Positions 35,196 through 44,681 of a stretch of DNA of 64,000 nt are shown here, in pieces. The translations under genes and the position numbers were made by a program. Each line of letters opens with the position of its first letter. Positions within the stretch are counted from its first letter, which is position 1. Origin of the DNA: Thalassobaculum litoreum DSM 18839. Its GTDB lineage: Bacteria > Pseudomonadota > Alphaproteobacteria > Thalassobaculales > Thalassobaculaceae. Under the pieces are notes generated by a model. The model did not search any database, was not told the origin of the DNA, and saw only the letters and a list, made by a program, of their open reading frames with translations. The stretch is from contig NZ_FNBW01000005.1 of NCBI RefSeq assembly GCF_900102465.1, positions 62,001 through 126,000 on the forward strand. Direction: 5' to 3'.

Positions 35196-36200
35196 CTACC
35201 GGCTTTCGCGGGGATCGATGAAGCCGTGGACGACATCCACGGTCAGGTTCACGACGATGAAGATCACGCCGGAGACGACGGTGAAGCCCATGATCGCGTT
35301 GTAGTCGGACTGCAGGATCGACTGCACCGCATAGGAGCCGAGGCCGGGCCAGTCGAACACCGCCTCCACCACCACCGCGCCGGCGATCAGGATGCCGAAG
35401 ATCAGACCGATCTGGGTCACCGTGCCGATCAGCGCGTTGCGCAGCACGTATTTCCACACGATGACGCGGCGCGGCATGCCCATGGCCTCCTCGTACATCA
35501 CGTAGTTCGAGTTGATCGCCTCCAGCACGCCGGCGCGGGTGAAGCGCACGATGGTGGCCAGTGCCGGGAAGGCCAGGGTCATGACCGGCAGGATCATGTG
35601 GCTGACCACGTCCCAGAAGGTCTCCAGGTCCCCCATGATGAGCGAGTCGATCAGGAAGAAACCGGTGATCACGTCCGGCCCCCAGCCGGCGACGCGGCCC
35701 TGCAACGGCGTCCAGCCGAGCTCCATGGCGAACAGGAGCTGAAACAGGATGGCGAGCCAGAAGCTGGCGATGGCGAGGCCGGAGACGGTGATGATCCGCA
35801 GCACATGATCGAGCAGGGAGTTCCGCTTCAGGGCGGAGACCACACCGAGCGGAATGCCGATCAGGGCGGAGACGAAGACCGACACGAAGGTCAGCTCAAG
35901 GGTGGCGGGCAGGCGGGAGGCCAGGTCTTCGGAGATCGGGCGCAGGGTGTAGAGGCTGACGCCGAAATCGCCCTCCAGAACGGCGACGATGTACCGCCAG
36001 AGCTGGATGTGCATCGGCTGGTCGAGGCCGAGTTGCCGGCGCAGTTCCTCGATCTGTTCGGCGGTCGCGTTGTCGCCGGCGACGAAGGCGACCGGGTCGG
36101 CGGGGATGATATGGCTGATGGTGAAGGTGATCACGATCAGCCCGAGCACCGTCGGCACGAACCAGAACAGTCGGTTCAGGATGAGGACGAGAAGTTTCAC
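35196..36200 (-). CDS. ABC importer permease, DppB/OppB type (second importer)
   Basis: The 334-residue protein begins MKLLVLILNRLFWFVPTVLG and has about six membrane helices, with a coupling loop at NYVMYEEAMGMPRRVIVWK. An extra loop at about residues 175-200 (WGPDVITGFFLIDSLIMGDL) lies on the periplasmic side. It follows the solute-binding-protein gene after an 87-bp gap that contains a strong hairpin. Confidence 0.92.
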   Translation of the reverse strand: MKLLVLILNRLFWFVPTVLGLIVITFTISHIIPADPVAFVAGDNATAEQIEELRRQLGLDQPMHIQLWRYIVAVLEGDFGVSLYTLRPISEDLASRLPATLELTFVSVFVSALIGIPLGVVSALKRNSLLDHVLRIITVSGLAIASFWLAILFQLLFAMELGWTPLQGRVAGWGPDVITGFFLIDSLIMGDLETFWDVVSHMILPVMTLAFPALATIVRFTRAGVLEAINSNYVMYEEAMGMPRRVIVWKYVLRNALIGTVTQIGLIFGILIAGAVVVEAVFDWPGLGSYAVQSILQSDYNAIMGFTVVSGVIFIVVNLTVDVVHGFIDPRESR

Positions 36201-36234
36201 CGGCGTATCCGTGGACCCAGAAGGCGTGACGGGC

Positions 36235-36272
36235 GGGCGCCGGCCGTCCGCAGCGCTGTGCGGCCGGCGCCC
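36235..36272 (-). terminator. Long GC hairpin between second solute-binding-protein gene and permease
   Basis: GGGCGCCGGCCG (36235-36246) pairs with CGGCCGGCGCCC (36261-36272) in a perfect 12-bp stem, extendable by one more C-G pair. No T run follows. Its place, between the binding-protein gene and DppB, is the same as that of the hairpin at 16600-16636. It probably protects the 3' end of the binding-protein message or reduces read-through into the permease genes. Confidence 0.6.
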
Positions 36273-36287
36273 GTCGACTGTCGGGGG

Positions 36288-37886
36288 TTACTTGAAGTGC
36301 ACCCAGCGCATCTCCTGACCGTTGCCGATCGGGCAGAAGCGGAAGCCGGTGGCCTTCTTGTTGATCGGGCCGAACCACTTGGTGTTGTAGATGAACACGC
36401 CGGCGGCATCGTTCGCCACGATGGTGGCCGCCTTGGAGTAGTTCGCCTCGCGCACCGCCTGATCGGTGGTCGTCTGCGCCTCGTGCAGGAGCTTGTCGAC
36501 CTCCGGGTTCTGGTACCAGCTGTTGTTGCGGGTACCGATCTTGGCGCCGTCATACATCTCGCCCACCCAGTTGTTCGGATCGGCGTAGTAGGTGCTCTTC
36601 CACAGGAACAGCATGTCGTACATCTGCTGCTCGTCGCGCATCTTGCCCGACACCACCGGCCACGGCTCGGAGACGATCTCGCTTTCGATACCGGCCTTGG
36701 CCAGGCCGTTCTGCATCAGGGCGGCCGCCTGCTCGGTCTGGCCGTAACCGGCGAGCGCGCCGATGGTGATCTTGCGCAGCGGCTCCTTCACCTTGGCCAG
36801 GTATTCCTTCGCCTTGTCGATGTCGTAGGTGTAGCCCTCGAGATCCTGCGGCGCGCCCCAGATGTTGTTCGGCAGCGGTGCCGGATTGCGGGCGACGGAA
36901 CCGCTGAGGATGTCGTTGATGAAGCCGTCATAGTCGAAGGAATGGGCCAGCGCCTTGCGGAAGTTGATGTCGTTCATCGGCGGCCGGCCGTTGTGGATGG
37001 CACCGTAGAAGATGCGCATCGACTCCGCTTCCATCACCTCGATGTTCTCGGCTTCCTTGAGGCGGATGATCTGGTCCTGCGGCATGTAGCCGTCGGAACC
37101 GTGGAAATCGCCCTTCATCAGGCCGAGCACGCGGCTGTTGATCTCAACCACCGTGCGGAACTCGATGGCGTCGAGATACTTCTCGCCCCAGCCCATGAAA
37201 TGGTCGGGGAACCGGTCCGCCTGGAAGCCCTTGGCCGGATCGAAGCGCTTCAGCACGAAGGAGCCGGACCCGGCGTCGTTGCTCGACAGCCAGGCCGAAC
37301 CCCAGTCGCCGTCCTTCTCGTTCGCCTTCACAAGGTCGGCGTTCACGACATGGATCTCCGGCACGGTGGCCATGAAGATCGCCGAGGGGGCGTTCAGGTT
37401 GAACTCGACCGTGTGCTTGTCGACGGCCTTGGTGGACCCGGGAGCGATGCTGTCCTGAAACAGCGCCGACGCCCCCTTCTTCAGGGCCAGGATCCGCTCA
37501 ATCGAGTAGACGACGTCGGACGCCTCGATCTCGCTGCCGTCGTGGAACTTCGCGCCCTCGCGCAGCTTGAAGGAGTACTTCAGGCCGTCGTCGGAGATGT
37601 CGTAGCTCTCGGCGAGCCAGAGCTTCAGTTCCGGCGGATTGTCCTCCCAGCGCATCAGCCCGTCATACAGGTTGATGCGGTAGGCCACGCGGCCGACATC
37701 GAAGACCGCATGGGGGTCCATGGTGTCGTAGGCGCTGGAATTGGCGAAGATGAACGTGTTCTTCGCTTCGGCGACGCTCGGCAGGGCCGAGGACGCGGTG
37801 GCGAGGGCCAGACCGGTCAGGCCGATGACCGCCGCCCGGCGCAGGCTGCGCAGAGCGGCCGACGGGCCGTATCTCATGGTGGACAT
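36288..37886 (-). CDS. ABC importer solute-binding protein, family 5 (second importer)
   Basis: I place the start at ATG 37886, with AGGAGG eight bases upstream; an in-frame GTG at 37895 lies inside that ribosome binding site. The 532-residue protein has an export signal with twin Arg (SLRRAAVIGLTGLAL) ending near AEA (residue 41). The family-5 fold follows, with LREGAKFHDGSEIEASDVVY. It should capture an oligo-amide solute in the periplasm for the four importer genes that follow. Little sequence is shared with the first importer's protein beyond family motifs, so the ligand probably differs. Confidence 0.92.
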   Translation of the reverse strand: MSTMRYGPSAALRSLRRAAVIGLTGLALATASSALPSVAEAKNTFIFANSSAYDTMDPHAVFDVGRVAYRINLYDGLMRWEDNPPELKLWLAESYDISDDGLKYSFKLREGAKFHDGSEIEASDVVYSIERILALKKGASALFQDSIAPGSTKAVDKHTVEFNLNAPSAIFMATVPEIHVVNADLVKANEKDGDWGSAWLSSNDAGSGSFVLKRFDPAKGFQADRFPDHFMGWGEKYLDAIEFRTVVEINSRVLGLMKGDFHGSDGYMPQDQIIRLKEAENIEVMEAESMRIFYGAIHNGRPPMNDINFRKALAHSFDYDGFINDILSGSVARNPAPLPNNIWGAPQDLEGYTYDIDKAKEYLAKVKEPLRKITIGALAGYGQTEQAAALMQNGLAKAGIESEIVSEPWPVVSGKMRDEQQMYDMLFLWKSTYYADPNNWVGEMYDGAKIGTRNNSWYQNPEVDKLLHEAQTTTDQAVREANYSKAATIVANDAAGVFIYNTKWFGPINKKATGFRFCPIGNGQEMRWVHFK

Positions 37887-38091
37887 TTCAATCACCTCCT
37901 CTGTTCAAGGGTACGCCCCCTTGCCCGGAAGGCCGGGTTGGCGGCGCTGTCGTCCGGCGCACTTGTGGCGGGCACCGTGGCGGGATGCGGTGACAGAAGC
38001 TTCCAGGGAGTCTGGCGCCGGATTTCGCGCCCGCGCAATACCGCAACCGGCGTTCGCCAGGCTACCGCACGCGGCGGGGGAAATCGGTCGC

Positions 38092-38856
38092 TCAGAGCTT
38101 CCATTGGAAACCGTCGATGATGAAATCCTGGCCGGTGATGAACATCGGCTCCGAGGTCGCCAGGAACTTCACCACCTGGGCGATGTCCTGCGGGGTGCCG
38201 CAGCGGTTCAGCACGATGCCGGTGACCAGCTCCTCCTCGCGGGCGCGGATCACCGCGTTCGGCGTCTCGGTCTTGATCAGGCCGGGGCAGAGCGCGTTGA
38301 CGGTGATCTGCGGCCCCAGTTCCTTGGCCAGCGAGCGGGTGAGGCCGAGGATGCCGGCCTTGGCCGCGGCATAGGAGAATTTGCTGACCGCGCTGGTGAC
38401 GCCGCCGGAATGGGCGTTGATCGACGACATGTTGATGATGCGGCCGGCCCCCTGGGCCTGCATGGTCGGGACCACGGCGCGGCACCAGTTGAAGCAGCTC
38501 TTCAGGTTGATTTCGATCGTCCGGTCGAACTCCTCCTCGGAGATGTCCAGCAGTCCCTTCGGGTTCGCCTTGCCGGCGTTGTTGAACAGGACGTCGATGC
38601 GGCCCCATTGGTTGGCGATGTCGGCGCCGATTTTTTGTGCGGCTGCGAAATTGGCCACATCGGCGTGGAAAGTCAGGCAGCGGCGGCCGAGCGCCTCGAT
38701 CTCACTTTTGGTGCGGGCCAGTTCGTCGTCGAGCAGATCGACCAGGGCGATGTCCATGCCGCAGGCGGCCAGCTCGAGGGCACAGCCCCGGCCAATGCCT
38801 TTCGCGCCTCCGGTGACGATCGCCACCCGTGGTTGTGAGTCGTTCACGACTTTCAT
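38092..38856 (-). CDS. SDR-family oxidoreductase (divergent from IclR regulator)
   Basis: The 254-residue enzyme has TGGAKGIGRG, NNAG, and catalytic Ser and Tyr-x3-Lys (MSSINAHSGG, then FSYAAAKAG), with a C-terminal FITGQDFIIDGG-like end (QDFIIDGFQWKL). It is an NAD(P)-dependent alcohol or carbonyl oxidoreductase. It is transcribed away from the IclR gene across a 100-bp promoter region with paired operator-like sites, so it is a likely IclR target. It lies 206 bp upstream of the second importer, on the same strand. Confidence 0.9.
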   Translation of the reverse strand: MKVVNDSQPRVAIVTGGAKGIGRGCALELAACGMDIALVDLLDDELARTKSEIEALGRRCLTFHADVANFAAAQKIGADIANQWGRIDVLFNNAGKANPKGLLDISEEEFDRTIEINLKSCFNWCRAVVPTMQAQGAGRIINMSSINAHSGGVTSAVSKFSYAAAKAGILGLTRSLAKELGPQITVNALCPGLIKTETPNAVIRAREEELVTGIVLNRCGTPQDIAQVVKFLATSEPMFITGQDFIIDGFQWKL

Positions 38857-38928
38857 GTCCCCCGGTTTCCCTGGCTTACCGCCTTTTGATGAATGTTGAC
38901 GGCGCTCGCATGGCGGGTCAACAATTCA

Positions 38929-38961
38929 TTCACACATCTGAAGCGTGTTCACATATATGAA
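38929..38961. promoter_or_regulatory. Two TTCA-N6-TGAA sites, IclR operator candidates
   Basis: TTCACACATCTGAA (38929-38942) and TTCACATATATGAA (38948-38961) share TTCA-N6-TGAA, with centres 19 bp apart, close to two helical turns. They lie between the divergent SDR and IclR genes; the second covers the preferred IclR start codon. IclR proteins often bind such paired short palindromes. Confidence 0.55.
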
Positions 38962-39757
38962 TACAGTCGTAAAATCTGCGGAGAGGGTGCTCGACATCCT
39001 CGAAGTCTTCGCCATGTTCCGCGCCCCTCTCGCGTTGCGCGATATCGCGGGCCAGCTCGGCATTCCGAAAAGTAGCGCGCTCATGCTGCTGCGCACACTG
39101 GAGGGTCGCGGCTATCTGGTGCGCGACGGCGACCGCTATGTGCTGGACCCGGTCTGGCAGAGCGACGAGGAGGGCGGCGGCTGCTTCATCGGCGGCCATA
39201 CCATGCGCCTGATCCGCATTGCCGAGCCGGTGATGCGCGACTTGGTCGACCGGCTGGAGGAGACCGTCGTGCTCGGCGTGCCGACGCTGGAGGGCGATGT
39301 CCGGGTGGTGGCCAACCGGCTGTCGCCGCTGACTGTGCGCTACGACCAGAGCCGTATATCCGTCATTCCCGCCTATTGCACCGCGCTCGGGCAGGCCATG
39401 CTGGCGTTTCAGAGCCAGGAGGCGATCGACGCCTATATCGCGCGCTGCCCGTTCGAGCCGCTGACCGACCGCACCATCACCGACCCGCAGGCGTTCCGCG
39501 CCAGGCTGGCGGAGAACCGGCAGCGCGGCTGGGCGCTGAACCAGGAGGAGCGGTTCCTCGGCGCCGTCGGCCTCGCGGCCCCGATCCTGGGGCAGGGCGG
39601 CACCGTTCTGGGGGCGCTCAACATCGGCACCGTTCCGGTGCGCTACCGCCGCCGGCGCACCACGCTGGTGGCGGCCCTGCAGCGCGCGGTCGCCACCGTG
39701 GCCGAGCAACTCGACACGCGTATCCCGCAGCGTTCCGGCGCTGCGGTCCACCAGTAG
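38957..39757 (+). CDS. IclR-family transcriptional regulator
   Basis: The DNA-binding winged helix begins at once (VKSAERVLDILEVF, then LALRDIAGQLGIPKSSALML), so ATG 38957 is the best start; a GTG at 38945 would add four residues. The effector-binding IclR domain (about residues 90-255) has TVVLGVPTLEGD and YCTALGQAML. The 266-residue regulator is divergent from an SDR and 20 bp upstream of HyuA, so it probably controls both the hydantoinase genes and the SDR. There is no ribosome binding site, and a putative operator covers the start. The message may be leaderless. Confidence 0.88.
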   Translation: MNTVVKSAERVLDILEVFAMFRAPLALRDIAGQLGIPKSSALMLLRTLEGRGYLVRDGDRYVLDPVWQSDEEGGGCFIGGHTMRLIRIAEPVMRDLVDRLEETVVLGVPTLEGDVRVVANRLSPLTVRYDQSRISVIPAYCTALGQAMLAFQSQEAIDAYIARCPFEPLTDRTITDPQAFRARLAENRQRGWALNQEERFLGAVGLAAPILGQGGTVLGALNIGTVPVRYRRRRTTLVAALQRAVATVAEQLDTRIPQRSGAAVHQ

Positions 39758-39777
39758 GTCTGAAGGGGAAGACGGGC

Positions 39778-41820
39778 ATGGGTTATCGCGTCGGCGTCGA
39801 TATCGGCGGAACGTTCACTGATTTCTGCGCCTTCGACGAGGACAGCGGTGCGCTGCACACGCTCAAGGTCTTCTCCACGCCGCAGACCCCCGGTCAGGAA
39901 GTGATCGCCGGCATCACCGGCCTCGCCGAGCGCTACGGTGTGACGCCGCAGCAGGTCACCTACTTCACCCATGGCACCACCGTCGGCGTGAACACGGTGA
40001 TCCAGCGCCGGGGCATCACCCTGTGCCTGTTCACCACCCGTGGCTTCGAGGACGTGCTGGAGGTCGCGCGCCTCAAGATGCCGGACCCCTACGACCTGTT
40101 TTCCGGCCGCCCGGAGCCGCTGGTGACCCGCGACCGGGTGTTCTCCATCGACGAACGCATGCTGTTCGACGGGTCGGTCGACACACCGCTGGACGAGGCG
40201 AGCGTCGACGCCGCCATCGAAGGGGTGAGGGCCGTCGGCGGCGAGGGCGTGGTGGTCGCCCTGCTGCACGCCTACCGCAACCCGACGCATGAACAGCGGG
40301 TTGCCGAGATCATCAAGGCTAAGGCGCCGGAGCTGACCGTGACCTGCGCCAGCGAGGTCTGGCCGGTGATCCGCGAATACGAGCGCACGGTGACCGCCGT
40401 GGTCGCCGGCTATGTCCAGGGCCGGGTCGCCCATTACCTGGACTCGCTCCAGAAGGCGCTGGCCTCGGCCGGCGTGCCGGCGGAACCGATGATCACCAAG
40501 TCCAACGGCGGGGTGATGACGGCGGAGATCGGTAAGCAGGAATGCGCCCAGATGCTGCTGTCCGGCACCGCGTCCGGCGTGATCGGCGCGGCCAGCGTCG
40601 CCATGGAGACCGGGGCCAGGGCGGCGATGAGCCTGGATATCGGCGGCACCAGCGCCGACGTGGCGATCATCCGCGACGGCACCCCGCAATACGGCATCGG
40701 CGAGGTGATCGGCGAGTTCCCGATCTACATCCCGACCGTCTCGGTCACCTCGATCGGCGAGGGCGGCGGCTCCATCGCCTGGGTCGATCCGCATGGGGTG
40801 CTGAAGGTCGGCCCGGAGAGTGCCGGCTCCACCCCGGGCCCGGCCTGCTACGACCGGGGCGGCGAGCGGCCGGCGATCACCGACGCCTTCGTGGTCTGCG
40901 GTTTCCTCGGCCAGGCGGCGCTCGGCTACAGCGCGGTGTCGATGCGCACCGACCTGTCGGAAACGGCCATGGCCACGGTCGCCGAGAAGATCGGTAAGAG
41001 CGTGCAGGACACGGCGGAAGCGGTGATCCGGGTCGCCACCTCCGGCATGTATCTGGAGGTGTCGAAGCTGGTGTCGCGCCACGGCATCGATCCGCGCGAG
41101 CTGTCGCTGATCGCCTTCGGCGGGGCCGGCCCGATGATGGCCTGCTTCCTCGCCCGCGAACTGGGGATGCGCGAGGTCGTCATCCCCCGGGTGCCGGGCG
41201 TGCTGAGCGCCTTCGGCGGCCTGATCGCCGACATCAAGAACGACTTCATCCGCACCGTGTATCTCGACCTGGAGACCGGCTCGCTGGAGGAGATGCGCGC
41301 CGTCTATGCCGACCTGCGCGAGGCCGCCATTGCCTGGATCCGCGACGAGCACGGCTATGAGGGCGCGGTGACGCTGTTGCACTCGGCCGACATGCGCTAC
41401 CGCGGCCAGTCCTACGAGATCGAGACGCCGCTGGACGCGGAGTGGATCGACAGCGGCGACCTGAATGCCATGGCGGGCGCCTTCCATGCGGCCCACGAGC
41501 GGATCTACGAGCATGCCGACGCCGACGCGCCGGTGCAGATCATCAACCTGCGCCTGGTCGTCGTGGGTACCCCGCCGAAGCCGAAATTCGCCCCGGTCGA
41601 GACCTCCGACGCGGCGCCGGTGGCGACCGCCTCGGTGCCGGTCTTCTACGACGGTGCCACCCACACGGCCGCGGTATATGCGCGCGGCGATCTCTACGCC
41701 GGCCAGAGTTTCCCGGGGCCCGCCATCGTGACCCAGGACGACTGCACCACCTGTGTGCTCGGCGGCTTCACCGCGACGGTGGACCCGAGCGGTAACCTGA
41801 TCCTGAGCCGGGAGGGCTGA
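39778..41820 (+). CDS. hyuA: Hydantoinase A / oxoprolinase N-domain protein
   Basis: ATG 39778 follows GAAGGGGA. The 680-residue protein has two actin-like nucleotide-binding segments, VGVDIGGTFTDF at the N-terminus and LDIGGTSADVAII near residue 285, and THGTTVGVNTVIQR between them. These are the marks of HyuA/N-methylhydantoinase A, which binds ATP and, with HyuB, opens a cyclic amide such as hydantoin, 5-oxoproline or a lactam. It is 3 bp upstream of HyuB and coupled to it. The exact ring cannot be told from sequence; N-methylhydantoinase, carbamoyl-lactamase and caprolactamase all share this design. Confidence 0.92.
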   Translation: MGYRVGVDIGGTFTDFCAFDEDSGALHTLKVFSTPQTPGQEVIAGITGLAERYGVTPQQVTYFTHGTTVGVNTVIQRRGITLCLFTTRGFEDVLEVARLKMPDPYDLFSGRPEPLVTRDRVFSIDERMLFDGSVDTPLDEASVDAAIEGVRAVGGEGVVVALLHAYRNPTHEQRVAEIIKAKAPELTVTCASEVWPVIREYERTVTAVVAGYVQGRVAHYLDSLQKALASAGVPAEPMITKSNGGVMTAEIGKQECAQMLLSGTASGVIGAASVAMETGARAAMSLDIGGTSADVAIIRDGTPQYGIGEVIGEFPIYIPTVSVTSIGEGGGSIAWVDPHGVLKVGPESAGSTPGPACYDRGGERPAITDAFVVCGFLGQAALGYSAVSMRTDLSETAMATVAEKIGKSVQDTAEAVIRVATSGMYLEVSKLVSRHGIDPRELSLIAFGGAGPMMACFLARELGMREVVIPRVPGVLSAFGGLIADIKNDFIRTVYLDLETGSLEEMRAVYADLREAAIAWIRDEHGYEGAVTLLHSADMRYRGQSYEIETPLDAEWIDSGDLNAMAGAFHAAHERIYEHADADAPVQIINLRLVVVGTPPKPKFAPVETSDAAPVATASVPVFYDGATHTAAVYARGDLYAGQSFPGPAIVTQDDCTTCVLGGFTATVDPSGNLILSREG

Positions 41821-41823
41821 GCC

Positions 41824-43827
41824 ATGGCGATCGACAAAGTCACGCTGGAGATCCTGAAGAATCACTGCCGGGCCGCCGCCGAGAGCATGGCCTTCACCCT
41901 CTACCGCACGGCGCACTCGACCTTCGTGAAGGAGACCGAGGACTTCACCACCGGCCTTACCACGCCGGAGGGTGAGACCTTCGCCACGCCGGTCGAGTTG
42001 GGCGCCACATGGTTCGTCGGCCTGAACTACGGCACCGTCATCCGGATGATCGACCATTACGACGAGGGCGACATCTGCATGACGAACGACCCCTATAGCG
42101 GTCACGTCTGCACCCACTCGCCGGACATGCATATCTGGAAGCCGGTGTTCCACGAGGGCGAGATCGTCTGCTTCGTGGTCGGCCATATCCACAACACCGA
42201 TGTCGGCGGCGCCGTCCCGGCCAGCATCTCGCGCACCCTGTCCGAAGTGCATCAGGAAGGCATCCGCATCCCGCCGGCCAAGGTGGTGAAGAAGGGGGCG
42301 TTCAACCACGAGCTCATCGACGTGATGCTCGCCAATGTCCGCATGCCGGAGCAGAACTGGGGCGACCTGAAGGCCCAGATCGCCGCCATGAACACCGGCG
42401 AGCGCCGGGTCCACGAGATGATCGCCAAGTTCGGCGTTGAGACCTTCAAAGCCGGCGTCGCCGGGCTGCTGGACTATGCCGAACAGCAGGCCCGCTCGAT
42501 CATGGCGACCCTGCCGGACGGGGATTATTTCTTCGACGACTACCTGGACGAGGATGCCGCGGGCGGCTTCCCCTGCCGCATCGCGCTCACCCTGAAGATC
42601 CGCGGCGAGACCTGCGTGCTCGACTTCACCGGCAGCGACCCGCAGATCGAGTCCTCGGTCAACATGCCGACGGGCGGCCAGCCCCGTCATGCGCTGCTGA
42701 TGGTCGGCTTCGTCTACATCCTTTACTCGCTCGACCCGACCCTGTTCCTGAATTCCGGCGTCTGCCGGGTGGCGGAGTCGATCCTGCCCGAGGGCACCAT
42801 CGTGAACCCGGTCTTCCCGGCCGCGGTCGGCCTGCGCACCCTGTCGGTGCAGCGTCTGCAAGGCGTGATCTTCGGCGCCTTCGCCCAGGCGGCGCCGGAT
42901 CGTCTGCCGTCGAGCCCGGCCTCGGGCGGACCGATCATGAACGTGAACACCATCGACAACCGCACCGGCCGGCGCGTCATGGCGGCGATCGGCGCGATCT
43001 CCGGCGGGGCCGGCGGCAGTCCGCGCGGCGACGGCACGGAAGGCTCGGGCGCCAACGCCTCGTTCCTGAAGAACACGCCGGTGGAGATCAACGAGGCCGA
43101 GGTGCCGTTCAAGATCCTGCGCTACGGCCTGTGTCAGGATTCCGGCGGGGCCGGCAAGTATCGCGGCGGCAACGCGCTGGAGATGATCTTCCAGGCGCAC
43201 GCGCCGAACACCCGCGTCACCGCCCGCAACCGCGACCGCACCCGGTTCTCCTCCTGGGGAATCCTCGGCGGCAAGGCGGGCAGCCATTCCAAGTTCGTGC
43301 TGAACCCGGGGAGCAACCGCGAGGAGAACCTGGGCAATGTGGACATCCTGACCATCGGCCCGGGGGACGTGGTGCATATCGCGTCCGGCGGCTCCGGCGG
43401 CTGGGGCGATCCGCTGGAGCGCGATCCGGCGGCCGTGCTGTGGGACGTGCGGCGCGGCTTCGTGTCGACCAAGGCGGCGGAGCAAAGCTACGGCGTGGTG
43501 CTGACGCCGGGCGGGGTGGACGAGGCGGCGACGGCCCGGCTGCGCGCCGACCTGGCCCGCGAACGGCCGAAGCAGGAGGGGTTCTTCGATTACGGGGCCA
43601 ACCGGCTCGCCTACGAGAAGATCTGGACCCGGGCGAATTACGACGCCCTGACCGAGCTGCTGGCGGCCACGCCGGTGCATTGGCGGTTTTTCGTGAAGCA
43701 TCGGGTCTTCGAGGCGATCGACGCGTTGGATCCGGTAACGCTGGCCGGCGACGGCTCCGACGTGCGCGCAGCCTTCGACGGGGTGGTGGAGCGCTTCCCG
43801 CAGCTCCGCGCCGCCCTGGCGGCCTGA
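41824..43827 (+). CDS. hyuB: Hydantoinase B / oxoprolinase C-domain protein
   Basis: The 667-residue protein has the HyuB core (about residues 1-560) with the opening KVTLEILKNHCRAAAESM, the metal-region motif DPYSGHVCTHSPDMH and the VGHIHNTDVGG run, and it closes with GDVVHIASGGSGGWGDPLER. Beyond this, about 100 further residues (FDYGANRLAYEKIWTRANYD and an HWRFFVKH segment) form a tail that I recall only from one subgroup of the family. HyuB works with HyuA in ATP-dependent opening of cyclic amides. The SDR gene follows after 3 bp. Confidence 0.92.
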   Translation: MAIDKVTLEILKNHCRAAAESMAFTLYRTAHSTFVKETEDFTTGLTTPEGETFATPVELGATWFVGLNYGTVIRMIDHYDEGDICMTNDPYSGHVCTHSPDMHIWKPVFHEGEIVCFVVGHIHNTDVGGAVPASISRTLSEVHQEGIRIPPAKVVKKGAFNHELIDVMLANVRMPEQNWGDLKAQIAAMNTGERRVHEMIAKFGVETFKAGVAGLLDYAEQQARSIMATLPDGDYFFDDYLDEDAAGGFPCRIALTLKIRGETCVLDFTGSDPQIESSVNMPTGGQPRHALLMVGFVYILYSLDPTLFLNSGVCRVAESILPEGTIVNPVFPAAVGLRTLSVQRLQGVIFGAFAQAAPDRLPSSPASGGPIMNVNTIDNRTGRRVMAAIGAISGGAGGSPRGDGTEGSGANASFLKNTPVEINEAEVPFKILRYGLCQDSGGAGKYRGGNALEMIFQAHAPNTRVTARNRDRTRFSSWGILGGKAGSHSKFVLNPGSNREENLGNVDILTIGPGDVVHIASGGSGGWGDPLERDPAAVLWDVRRGFVSTKAAEQSYGVVLTPGGVDEAATARLRADLARERPKQEGFFDYGANRLAYEKIWTRANYDALTELLAATPVHWRFFVKHRVFEAIDALDPVTLAGDGSDVRAAFDGVVERFPQLRAALAA

Positions 43828-43830
43828 GCC

Positions 43831-44607
43831 ATGGAGATCGGCTTCGAGGGCAGGACCGTCGTCGTCACCGGCGCCGTGCGCGGCATCGGCCAGGGCATCG
43901 CCCATGCCTTCGCCGCGCTCGGAGCGACGGTGCATGCCTGGGACATTCTCGCCGACGGTCTGCAGGAGACCCGCAGGACGGCGTCGCCCGAACGTGGGGG
44001 GACCATCCACCCCCACGTGGTCGACGTCACCGATTTCGACGCGGTGAAGGCGGCGGTCGAGGCGGCAGAGGCGGAGAGTGCGTCGGGCGCAGTGGACGTG
44101 GCGGTGCATGTGGCCGGCGGCGTGAAGGGCCAGTCGAAGCGCCCGATCGAGGAGGTGACTCTGGAGGATTGGCGGGCGATCCAGGCGGTCAATCTGGACG
44201 GCGCCTTCCACCTGGCCAAGGCGGTGGCGCCCGGCATGAAGCAGGCCGGCACCGGCCGCATCGTGGTGATCTCCAGCGGGGCGGCGTTCAATGTCAGCCT
44301 GACCGGCATCCACAGCTACGGCACGGCGAAGAGCGCCCAGGTCGGCTTCGTACGGCAGCTCTCCGCCGAACTCGGCCCGTTCGGCATCACCGTGAACTCG
44401 GTCGCCCCGGGCTTCATGCCGACCAGCCCCGATTATGTCCGGCAGTGGGAGTCCTACGGGGAGGAGGGGCAGACCGCCATGGTCAAGCGCATCCCCATGG
44501 GCCGGATCGGCACGCCGAAGGACATCGCCAACGCCGTGCTGTTCTTCGCCTCCGACCATGCCGAGTGGGTGACCGGCCAGACCCTGCGGGTGAGCGGGGG
44601 GATGTGA
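43831..44607 (+). CDS. SDR-family oxidoreductase in the hyuAB operon
   Basis: The 258-residue protein has TGAVRGIGQG and the catalytic Ser and Tyr-x3-Lys in VISSGAAFNV and SYGTAKSAQ, ending WVTGQTLRVSGG. The usual NNAG is changed to VAGG, as in some quinone or ketone reductases. It is 3 bp after HyuB and clearly in the same operon, so it probably oxidises or reduces the ring-opened product. Cofactor preference cannot be told with confidence. Confidence 0.88.
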   Translation: MEIGFEGRTVVVTGAVRGIGQGIAHAFAALGATVHAWDILADGLQETRRTASPERGGTIHPHVVDVTDFDAVKAAVEAAEAESASGAVDVAVHVAGGVKGQSKRPIEEVTLEDWRAIQAVNLDGAFHLAKAVAPGMKQAGTGRIVVISSGAAFNVSLTGIHSYGTAKSAQVGFVRQLSAELGPFGITVNSVAPGFMPTSPDYVRQWESYGEEGQTAMVKRIPMGRIGTPKDIANAVLFFASDHAEWVTGQTLRVSGGM

Positions 44608-44681
44608 TCCGCCCGTCTGGGGTGCTGTCGGCCGCGGCTGCCGTGCTAGGCTGATCGTCCTGCCCGCCCGCGGACCCGCCC

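Noticed and set aside
34977-38120. A long open frame on the plus strand opposite the second importer genes
   Set aside because: It is the mirror frame of DppC, DppB and the binding protein. It has no recognisable domain and no ribosome binding site.
38957-38961. Start of the IclR protein at GTG 38945
   Set aside because: It adds only four residues, lacks a ribosome binding site and lies between the two operator-like repeats; ATG 38957 places the start just before the conserved domain.
39643-44559. A very long open frame (about 1640 codons) on the minus strand
   Set aside because: It runs antisense to the IclR end, HyuA, HyuB and the SDR, all of which have clear motifs and ribosome binding sites. 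In GC-rich DNA the opposite frame of real genes often lacks stops; its translation is low-complexity and rich in His, Arg and Asp.
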